Origin: Mytilus trossulus
Taxonomy: Eukaryota; Mollusca; Bivalvia; Mytilida; Mytilidae
Length of the DNA: 64,000 nt
Assembly (NCBI RefSeq): GCF_036588685.1
Contig: NC_086386.1
Location: 37,049,383 to 37,113,382 of the forward strand
Direction of reading: 5' to 3'
A program made the position numbers and the translations under genes. The stretch's first letter is position 1; each line of letters opens with the position of its first letter. This document shows positions 11,501 to 23,500 of the stretch, one piece after another. The notes under the pieces were generated by a model. It saw only the letters and a list, made by a program, of their open reading frames with translations. It had not been told where the DNA came from and searched no databases.

Positions 11501-14500
11501 CAATTTCACGTTGAAAGTGAAATAACTTTTGTAATGAACGTTGCACAAGAAATAAATACTTTTATGTGAACCTTTTGTGACTGAGTCACTGTCTTCTTGT
11601 ATTATATCAACTCTTTGTTTTTCTTGATATTCCTGATTTAGTATACACATTTATGATATAATTGGTTTATGGCTTTTAAAAAAGTATTTCTTGACGATCC
11701 CTGCCAAGTGTTTGAATTTTATTTGAAAAATACTGATCACGCAAATTAAGACTTTGAAAATCACGATGCACGTAAAATTAAATAAGCAGAACACGTTGAG
11801 TGATGCACTTGTCTTGCACGACTGAACTTCAAATGAAAAAGTAAAAACACGTTGAACGTGAAATTAAAAACGGCGATCACGTTGCACGAAAATAACCCTT
11901 TACCACCCTCTTTGAACAATGTTGAACAGCAACCAATCAACACAAATTCACCAAAAATAGCTGATGACTGAAACATGCTCAATAAATAAGTTTGTGTAGA
12001 AATTGAGACCAATTCCTTTAAATACCATTTCAGGAAAAATAAAACCCTTTATGTACACCCCAAGCTTTCAATGCTGTCCTGAATCGTGCATTTTTCCCAT
12101 GTCAAGACACACCTGCAGTCAAGGCTACACACGATGCAAATGTTAAGGTCAGTTTTCTTGACATCATTTCTATGGAATGCATGTAGTTTTAAAATATATT
12201 GTGTCATATGTTATTGATAGTTTTGACCTCACCTTTTTTTTGCTTTATGTTGTCTTGTCTATCCATGTTAACTGGCATTGGTAATTTGAGATCAAAATTG
12301 TGTTAAGTTTTTGAGTTCTGGAATGTTTGTGGCCCATCTTCCCTAGTATTTTCCAATCTATATTTTTGTTTTGAAAAGGGGAGAATGGTGATCTTGATGC
12401 AATTTATACTATATTTTGCCTTGTCTATCGCATTCAGCTTGTAATTTAATTAGGTTTACTTGTTATCCACCTTTCACAATTTTAATACCCTGGTGACGTG
12501 GCATTAAGTGTAACCCTTGACTGCTTGTCTTTCCGTCTTTCTCTCTGTCTGTCTATTCCCTTTGTGTCTGTCTGAATCATAAGCAGGGGCATATGTGTCC
12601 TCAGAATGCTCAGGCACATCTTCTTTTTTCTGTTAGTGACTACTAAATAATGATACCTTAAGATAGCTTTGTTGCAATAGATCATACCAAATATTTTTAA
12701 GCTTACAAATAATTTACCTCTGATGTATAGCTTTTTTCAAGATCTATACTAGTTTTTTTCTTTGTGCATGTCTTTTAACTTTAGATCAATAGGTTGGGTA
12801 AAGAACGATGCATAACTAATTGGCTACAAAACAATAATTTTCTCATTAACCATATTTATGTATGATAGACCATGAAATGTTAAGGTAGGATATCATTAAA
12901 ACTAGAGGCTCTCAAGAGTCTGTGTCGCTCACCTTGGGTCTATGTACATATCAAACAATGGACACAGATTAATTCATGACAAAATTGTGTTTTGGTGATG
13001 GTGATGTGTTTGTAGATCTTACTTTATTGAACGTTCTTGTTGCTACAATTATCTGTATCTATAATGAACTTGGCCCAGTAATTACAGTGGAAAATATTTA
13101 TAAAAATTTACAAAAATTTACAAATATTTATGACTATTGGTCTATGTGAATATTAAACAACAAAGGGCACAGATGGTAACATGACACAATTGTGTTTTGG
13201 TGATGGTGATGTGTTAGTAATGAACATCATTGCTGCCTACAATTATCTCTATCTATAATGAACTTGGCCCAATAGTTTCAGTGGAAAATGTTAGTAAAAA
13301 TTTACCAAAAAAAAAAAGTTTATGAAAATGGTCAAAAATTGACTATAAAGGGCAATTACTCCTAAAGGGATCAACTGACCATTTCGGTCATGTTGATTTA
13401 TTTGTAAATCTTCCTTTGCTAAACATTATTGCTGTTAACAGTTTATCTTTATCTATAATAATATTTAAGATAATAACCCAAAACAGCAAAATTTCCTTAA
13501 AATTACCAATTTAGGGGCACAAACCCAACAATGGGTTGTCTGATTCATCAGAAAATTTCAGGGCAGATAGCTCTGAACCTGATTAACAATTTAACTCCAT
13601 GTCAGATTTGCTCTAAATGCTTTGGTTTTTGAGTTAAAAGCCAAAAACTGCATTTTACCCCTATGTTCTATTTTTAACCATGGCTGCAATCTGGGTTGGT
13701 TGGCCAGGTCACCAAACACATTTTTTAAACTAGATACCCCAATTATAATTTTGGCCAAGTTTGGTTAAATTTGATCCAGTAGTTTCAGAGGAGAAGATTT
13801 TTGAAAAAGATTACTAAGATTTACAAAAAAATGATCAAAAATTGACTATAAAGGGCAATAACTCCTAAAGGGGTCAACTGACCATTTCGGTCATGTTGAC
13901 TTATTTGTAAATCTTACTTTGCTGAACATTTGATGCTGTTTACAGTTTATCTCTATCTATAATAATATTCAAGTTAATAACTGAAAACAGCAAAATTTCC
14001 CTAAAATTGCCAATTCAGGGGCAGCAACCCAACAACGGGTTGTCTGATTCATCTGAAAATTTCAAGACAGATAGCTCTTAACCTGATAAACAATTTCAGT
14101 CCTTGTCAGATTTGCTCTAAATGCTTTGGTTTTTGAGTTTTAAGCCAAAAACTGCATTTTTTCCTTATTCCAACAAGACATTTTTACCAAAAACAAGTCA
14201 ACTGGCTACAAATGAAGTTCAATCCATAATCTCCAAAATTCATATGTTAGTTTGTTAGTTGTTACTTATGTAAATTTGATAAAGAGATTGAACATATGAA
14301 ACCCAAAATATTTTATAATTACAGGAAAGACAAAACCTTACTTTTACACACAAGGCCAGGCAGTTTTGAATAGATCTTTCTTTCCTTGTCAAGACACTCC
14401 TGCAATTAAATCAACTTATAGTGCCAATGTTAAGGTTAGATCTCCATTTATCATTTATTGTCTGGAAGCATATGTGTATCATTTTTAAATTTTCATTTAA

Positions 14501-17500
14501 ATGTTGTATGTTTGCAGAAATATGTTTTATTTCATGGATACAATGTAATTGTTAATTTAAAAGGTTGAAAAATCTCAAGAAAGAAATATTTTCAAAAAAA
14601 GAATAAATTTAAGATGATGAAAACAAATCATTATAAAAATAAACTTAACAGATTTAGTACAATGCTAAAACACTTTTTGTTTCAGGTTCCAGATGGGTTT
14701 ACAGCTGTAATGAGTACCAGTCAAAGAAAAGAGCCTGGTACTGTACCAAATATGTCTGGGGAAACAGATAATGTATACTTTAACTTACCATTTGCCATTC
14801 CAGCTTACCTTGTAGCACTGGCAGTTGGAGATTTACAGAGTGCTAAAATAGGACCAAGAAGTCGTGTATGGACAGAACCCTGCGTATTGGTAAATATTAG
14901 CTGTATTGTCATGAATACATATTTTTTATTTTATTACACATAAAACTTGATTTGTTTATATTCAAGTATCCCAGTGCTTTTCCATACTTTAGATTATTGT
15001 AAAATTTCATAAATATGGTGAGGAAAATACATATCCTTTTCCCAGTTACAGTTTAGACTGGCATTAGTAGCATATTCAGAAAGTGAAAAACTAAATAAAA
15101 AATGTATAGTGTCTGTAAAATTGGTTAGAAATTTTAGCTGAAACTGAAAAAAGTGGTAATGTCAGTTAGGGGCAGTTATCTTTCCTTGCAACAGAACATC
15201 TATTTTTTAAACTATCAAACGGACACTAGAAATATTTTTATAGAAATAGTGATACAATTTGAATTTGGTTTTACTTATTAAGTGTAATAGCAAAACTAAG
15301 GCTAAGTGCACACAATCTTGAAATTGAAGGAGGTAGATACATGCAACTTAACAGAGAAGAAATGTTGTGCAAATTATGTCATAATAAAAATATAGAAGAC
15401 GAAAAAACATTTTATCTTGCTCTGCACAAAATATGAATCACAAAGAAATGTTCTTATATCAAAATTGTCCTATTTTAAAAATTATGACAAACAATCCAAA
15501 ACAGAGGATGAATATGTAAAAAATATTACTTTAAAATAGCAAGTGTAGAAAAACACTTACATTAATATCATCTTTTATAAATCAATCATTTGAATTAAGG
15601 AAAAATGTCCTTATAAATGAGTAATATGAACAATTTAAAGCTATAACATACTTTAACCTATAATGGTTTACTTTTTAAATTGTTATTTGGATGAAGAGTT
15701 GTCTCATTGGCACTCACACCACATCTTCCTATATCAATATACTTATGTCAGTGGTCTATTCTTATAAATTAACCTATAGATATTGATATATTTATAACTG
15801 CACATTTCATTGTTCGAAATGTGCCCAATGATATGCTATGTAGTATTGTTTAATTGCTGCATCATCACTACTTGTATACTAGTTGTATGGGCCGTTGCCA
15901 ATTTTTGTAATTGAATTTGTGCCAATAAAATATTGTATTTGTATTTGTATGATCTATATTAATTTATATATTATATTAAAACATTTATGTACATCTTTCA
16001 AATTAACTTTAGGAAAAAGCGAGAGCTGAATTTGATGGTGTTGTTGAAGATTTTATACAGACTGGAGAGAAATTGTTTGGAACTTATGTATGGGAGACCT
16101 ATGATATATTGGTGATGCCACCATCATTTCCATTCGGTGGCATGGAGAACCCATGTTTGACCTTTGTAACCCCGTGTTTACTGGTGGGTGACAAGTCATT
16201 GACAGATGTGGTCATTCATGAGATTGTAAGTTTACAGTTTGTTTCCTCTAATGGGATCATCACTTAAATTCTACTTTTTATGCCCCACCTACAAAGTAGA
16301 GGGTCATTATGTTTTCTGGTCTGTGCCTCCATTTGTCCGTCTGTGCGTCCGTCCAATCAACTTGAAACTTAGTACACATGTTCCCTGTGATATGATCTTT
16401 TTAATATTAATGCCAAATTATAGTTTTGACCCCAATTTTATGGTCTATGAAACATAGAAAATGATAGTGCGAGTGGGGCATCCGTGTACTATGGACACAT
16501 TCTTGTTTAACCTAATTCAAAACAATGAGGTGTACATCTGCTTATTTACCATGGGCTTTCACTAAATCCTTAAAGAAGTTACAACTCATTATTTTGATAC
16601 TCAAATAAACTTTACTGTCATGTTGGTATATTTAAAACAAAGAATTGTAGGTAGTCCTTCTTTATTTTCATCAACAAAAAAATAATGAACAAAACACACT
16701 AAAACTTACATCTGGTATATTGGTTGTTTTTCCCAATTACATTGAAAACCGTGTTAAAAAATTCCCAAAACTGGCCAGGGTCCTTTTTCCAAAAATGCCC
16801 AGATAAACCCCTGATAATTGTCTAACACATTTATGTAACATGTTTCTCAACATCCTTTTATAACCTTTCTTTAATATATGTCTTTAGTCTGGACATTTAG
16901 TAGAATGTTGAATTCTTTTTTAATTATTTGCTTAACTTTTGTCATTTCAGTCCCACAGTTGGTTTGGTAACCTTGTGACAAATGCTAACTGGAGTGAGTT
17001 TTGGTTAAATGAGGTATGTTTGAGTTATTTTAAAAGTAGTGGACAAAGGGAGCTTATTCAATGACATCATTTGAAGTCGTACAGAAATAATGTGTGATAA
17101 GTTGAAAAAAAAAGTTTTTGCAATTTCAATCAGTCTTAACAATGGACAGAACTAGTTTGGGTATGTAGATATTGACCATAAATACTTGAGTATCAATGAG
17201 GAAAACATTTTTGAAGACTGCAGAGGTTTGAAGAGTAAGCTTTATATTTCCTTGGAACATTTTGATAGCATTATTAAGGATGATTCAAAACTGCTTGGTA
17301 AAAGAGATTTAAAGAAGTATTTTTATAAACATTATGATTAAAATTAGGTTTTCATTGTTGTCAGCAGGTTGTTTTGACAGTGTTCTCTCCATTGAGTAAC
17401 CATTTCTTCTAAATTTCAATGTTAAATGACTGATTTTCTACTTCCAAGTTGGTGTATACAATGTAACTTGTGTTATACGACTCACTGGGGGACCAGAAAA

Positions 17501-20500
17501 AATGTTGGATTAAGCAGAGTGTTGGAATACTCAGGATTTTTCTGCAAGGATAGGCATATTTAAGGACCATGAAAATGAGTCGATTAAAGTAGGATGTTGG
17601 AATTTTCAGATTAGGCAGGTTACAAGCATTTCTGAGTTGAAATTTGACTTTAAAAGGAACATTGATGGTCAAAAATTAAAAAAAAATGTTGACCATTCTA
17701 GTAACTAACCAATGTGTTTTTGATTGGCTGTTTTTTTTTTGCATTATTGTTACATTGAGTAAATTCTTCATTCAAGTCCATTTAAAAAACCATGTTGGAC
17801 ATCACTATAATCATCTTAAATATAAATAGAAGTATAGGACACTAAGACAGCAAGCAAACAACAACAAAAAAACATGTTAAGGTTAAGAAACAAAAGTCAT
17901 TGGTCAGCATAACCTTCATTCCATAATGTTTAGTGGCAAATATTTCATCTGAAGGACAATTGACACCTGTTTTGTATTCATTAGATACACCAGTATTCCT
18001 TTTTGCAGTTTTGTTCTTTATGAGGCAATGCTCAGTCCAAGAAGGTATAAATGTACTTTGTATTCCAAATGATAAATTTACTGTATATTAAGCCATCTTG
18101 TATATATGCCTTTGCTTTTGATTAAAAACTATCAGCTGATTAAATTAACTGCCACAGCTTTAAGGGTTAATGTCTTGCTATTTGCATTTAAATTTAAGCT
18201 TTGTAACTTTTTGGACCTTAAATTTTTGAGGGGCAGGGTGATGTTGCTTGTTATAATTTTTTCAATGCAACTAAATAACTTACTATGCCTGTGCTGTTTT
18301 TAATGTTGTAGCCAATCCAATATAATGCTGCTTTTCAACACACCATTGTTTATAAATAATATAAAAAAAAGAAGATGTGGTATGATTGCCAATGAGACAA
18401 TTATCCACAAAAGACCAAAATGACACAGACATTAACAACTATAGGTCACCGTACGGCCTTCAACAATGAGCAGAGCCCATACCGCATAGTCAGCTATAAA
18501 AGGCCCGGATAAGTCAATGTAAAACAATTCAGACAAGAAAACTAATGGCCTTATTTATGTAAAAAAACAAAAAATGAATGAAAAACAAATATGTAACACA
18601 TAAACAAACAACAACCACTGAATTACAGGCTCCTGACTTGGGACAGGCACATACACAAATAATGTGGCGGGATTAAACATGTTAGTGGGATCACAACCCT
18701 CCCCTAACCTGGGACAGTGATATAACAGATATAAACATTTTAAGTATGACTATGTTGCTATCTGAAAAAACATTGAACACACGATGTGACAATGAAATAG
18801 ATTAGAGTGGTGTACCGGTTCATAAAAAGATCACAAATGTGTTTTGATATAAATGATATTCATAGTATTGAGATAGATAATTTATCGCTGTGATACACAA
18901 AGTTTTGCATCAAATTAGCTCATGAATTTAGTGAAACTGTTAAGCTTGCAATGTTAGACTCTGGCTAATGTTTGGACTGATATGAACATATCATACAATT
19001 ATATAAGCTTCCAATTTTATGTTATGCAACTCAAGCTTTAAGAACATTGAAAACTATTTTCTAGGGTTTTACCATGTTTGCACAGAGAAGAATTATGGAC
19101 AAATTGTTTGGTACAGCATACACATGTTTAGAAGCTGAGACTGGACTTGCATTACTGCGACAACACATGGATGATTCAGGAGAGGTACTTAGGAAAGCTA
19201 TGATAAATTAATTCAGATATTTTTTTGAATCCAAAATTGACACAAAAGATCAAGACATCATATTTTACACAAAACTCTTTAAAATTAGCAAGAAGGTTAA
19301 AATTATGAAGATTTTAGTAATGTTTCACACAATTCTGATGCTACATGTAGTACCTGACACATGGAAATTGATTGTCCGAAAAAAATACATATCTATGGAA
19401 CAAATGTCCTATTTTTTTCCAACAAATAACTTTAAAAAAATTGTAAAACTATACCATATTTTAGGGTCTACTCTTTTGCTAATTTTGGCAAAATATTTCC
19501 AAATGAATGTTTTTATGCATTGCATTATGAATGAGATATTTGTATTAAGTTTTTACACCTACCTATCATCAAGGAGATCCAGAGAAATGTATGGCAAGAT
19601 ACACATGTTCAACATCATAATCTAATTTTGAGACAATTCCATTTATATTCAAGTATGTGATTACAATATTTGAATGTATTGTAGTTTTAATTTGAAACAA
19701 AATCTAGTTGACTGATGTTTCAACAGAACTAGGTGTGTTAAATTTCTGTTCTGTAATATGTAATTTCCTCATTTATAGGACCATCCATTGAACAGATTAC
19801 GAGTGATCATAGAACCTGGTGTAGACCCTGATGATACATACAATGAGACACCATATGAAAAAGGATATTGTTTTGTGTCATATCTTCAACATCTGGTGGG
19901 AGATGTGGACAAATTTGACAATTTTCTCAAATCTTATGTGAAGAAATTTCAATTTAAGGTGTGTGTACAATTTGGAAGTGTAAAAATTGCATGTGAAAAT
20001 ATGAATATATGTATTATAATAAACATGATAAAAGAGATTTTACTTGAACATTAATGAAATTGTTGTACCATAAACTGTTTACCAAGGCAATTTTGTGAGC
20101 AATCTATTTTCCTAAGTAGACAAAAAAATAAGAATTCAAATTGTCATGAACATGTTGAACTTCTCTTTTCCTTATATAAACACATAATAATAATAAGAGG
20201 ACTGTGAAATAGACTGAAAAGGGTTGAACACTAAATAAGGTATTCACAATAACAACTTGGTTTACATTAATCAGTGGATACTTTTAAAAGTGTAATGTGT
20301 TTTCAACAGATTGAATACTTTCAATGCTAGCTAGTTTAACCTAAGCAAATTAAAGTTCATGCTCCAGTCCAGAAATGTCAGTAGTTATCACTGCTTTTAA
20401 ATTGGTGGTCTTATTTTTTTGGAATATGTTGTCAACTTTAATTATTTCATCTTTTTTGCTAATGAATAGAGTGACATCTCTTTTAACTGGAGTTGTTTTA

Positions 20501-23500
20501 GAAACATGCAAATAAGTATAGAGTTTTCTTTAAATTAACTGGAAATTATTCAGTACTATAGAAAATTTTAATTTTTTTTCTCACATTTACAGGAATTTTG
20601 TGTTCTGTTGTAGCAGAATGATCTGAGAGGTGTGCAATATTTGAAAATTACCAATTTTATTTTTCATAATTTCAGAGCTTGGTAGCAGAAGATACTTTAG
20701 GATTCTTTTTTGAATCATTTCCAGAATTGAAAAATAAACAAGTAGATAAAATGTAAGTGAAATTTAGGTCATAAATCATTGAACCTTTAGCCAAAAAAAC
20801 ATCATCAGGCATTGTTGCCTTCTTTCATAAAGTCACAATTACAGAGGCAGATGAAAGCAAACAAATATGTACAGATTGTCAGGTTTTTTGCATGTTGATA
20901 TCGTATAATATCAGCTGCGAGACATAATATGAAGCTTTTTGTGGAGTGAGCAAAGGGAACGAGATCAAAAAGCCTTCATATAATGTCAAGCAGCTGATAT
21001 TTTACAATATCACTATGCAGATAATCTGATAATCGATTTATCGGGCTATATTTGCGTGTTTCGGTAGTGTTTTCTTTGTTTCACCAGCACACAATAGATG
21101 ACTTGATAAGTTTGGGTCAAAGTTATTAACGTCGGTTCAAACATTATGATGTCGCTGATATGTGCGGGTCAAAGTTATTAAGGCCGGGTCAACGTATTTG
21201 ACGTGACAAAGACATGATACGGAATAATATTAAGAGCTGAACAGAGTGATATAGACAGTAGGATGACCCATAAGAAATCATTATCACATTGTGACCGATG
21301 AGATTGAACAATAAAGCATTACTAAAAAAAACCAACAGATTGGAAACAGTACAGATCTGTTAAGAATTACAGAGATTTATTGCAAGAACTGTAAAATTTG
21401 TATGTTCACAGAAAAGGACTTGAGTTTGATAAATGGTTGAACACTCCTGGATGGCCACCATACGTTCCAGATTTATCAGCAGGGAAGGAATTGACAAAGC
21501 CTGCAGAACAACTTGCCAACTTCTGGGCAGGAGAAACAACAGAAGGCGTAAGTACAACAAAATCAGGAAGTATGATTCAGTCATTGTTTGTTATTAAGGC
21601 AGCTTAATGTTTACATAAGTAAAATCAAACTTAATTATAACAGATAAGATTTTACTAATTATTACTGTTAACCAAATAATTTTTGGAAATGATTTATTCT
21701 TTGCAACCTTCTTGAGCAGGAAAATAACACAAATATTAATTGTCACAAATGTGTAAAACTTGGATATTACTTTGTTAAACTTCGTCAAGTAAGTTAAAAA
21801 TTCCCTCAATTAAATAGGCAGGAAGTGTACTAGAAAGGGTTAAATGTGAAATAATGTATCTGCGAAAAATAAGTTGGTTTACATTATATATCAGTTTATA
21901 TATTAGAAATTTAGAGATTTTTTTAAGCATTCATTATGGTAACGGTTGAAAACATACTAGATTAGGTATTGCAATTTCAGGAAATTCTGCTTAAGAATAA
22001 TGCTATAAGAATTTAAAATGCTTTTTTTTTAATTTTGCAAGACAATCCCATTTGTTATGTTTGCAATTATAAAATTTTGCAGAAAATTTCTAAATGAAAT
22101 TCTTATTAAGGGCATTTCCACTAGATTAAACTCATCATACACTTTTATTCTCTTAAAGGGTTATTACAAATAAAGTCCTTATTGAGGAGAATGACTTTGT
22201 TTTTGTAAAATAGGTGTTATTTTTAAAACCTCCTGATATTTTATTTCATCAACATTATTCCAGATGACATAGTTTAAAAATAATTTGCTAGTTATTATTT
22301 CCATTGATATATCCTTCTTTAGCAATAAATTACAAAAATGAAAGGAATTCAGGGTCCTAAGGCTCACTTTGATTTATATTTATTTTATTTTCAAATTGTA
22401 AATATTTAGATTTTTAAGCAATTTGTGATTGAAGGGAGGTAACCCAATACCATTTTGAAATGTGAACATATATTTCAGGGTGACACAGATATAACCAAGT
22501 GGAAGACTTATCAAGTTCTTCATTTCTTGGACAAAGTCCTGGAGAAAGCAAGTGTACCTGAAAGTTCTATTAAAAAGATGGCCGAACAATACACATCCAT
22601 TTCACAAACACATAATGCTGAGGTATGATAAATTTAATAATGAATTTTTGAATAACAAAATTACTATTATTCTTCATAAAATATGACTTCTGTGATTAGG
22701 TCTTTTCACTTACAAGAGAGCTGTGGAAAGTTGTTTCTATGCAAAGTTCTGTATTGGTTTCAAATATGAACAAAGATTTGTATTACACAAGTATTTGTTT
22801 ATTTTTAGTATAAGTGCTATGCATTATTTATTTTTTTGAGAGCTCAATTTAAAGCAGTCATTTAACGTTTGACTTTTGTCTTTTTCAGAAAAAATTTATA
22901 TAAACTCTATTTTTGAACATATGTTGTATGCTTCTTAATTTTATGCCCTGATTAGTTTAAAATATTTTCCATTTTAGAAAAATACTATACATTCATATCA
23001 TTTAAACATGTAGGTGCTTTGAGTTTCCGAGTAATATATGTTCCTTTGTATTTGAAATTAGTAGGTGTCAAATGTTTGCATTTGTTAATGAATTATGATA
23101 TTTTGAATTTTATGAGCAGAAACTTTCTTGAATCAAGTTTATGATCCCCTCATCTAGGTATTCTATATCTGAGTGATTTACTGATAAATGTCCATTTTAT
23201 TATGACAGGTACGTCTAAGATGGTCACAGATCAATATAAAGAACAACTACATACAAGATATTTCAAATATTAGGGCTTTCTTAGTCAGCCAAGGTAAGAT
23301 CAGCATCAAGATTCAATGATAATTATGTGAATAATGTGGGTCTCATTGGGGTCTAAGCGTAACGCGAGATTGCCGATTTTTTGTAAGCATGACACGTGAA
23401 AGTCAAATTATTGTGTCATGAAAACGGGAAATAAGGTCTTACAGGACCCGGGAAATGACAAAAAAAATGAGAATTGCTTACGTATAAAGTGTAAGCGGGA

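Noticed and set aside
12034..12147. Exon 4a as part of the main RNPEP coding sequence
   Set aside because: It gives an in-frame stop at 12144. Joining exon 3 directly to 14325 keeps phase and length.
16239..16457. 72-aa frame next to RNPEP exon 6
   Set aside because: It lies inside a dispersed repeat and has no known motif.
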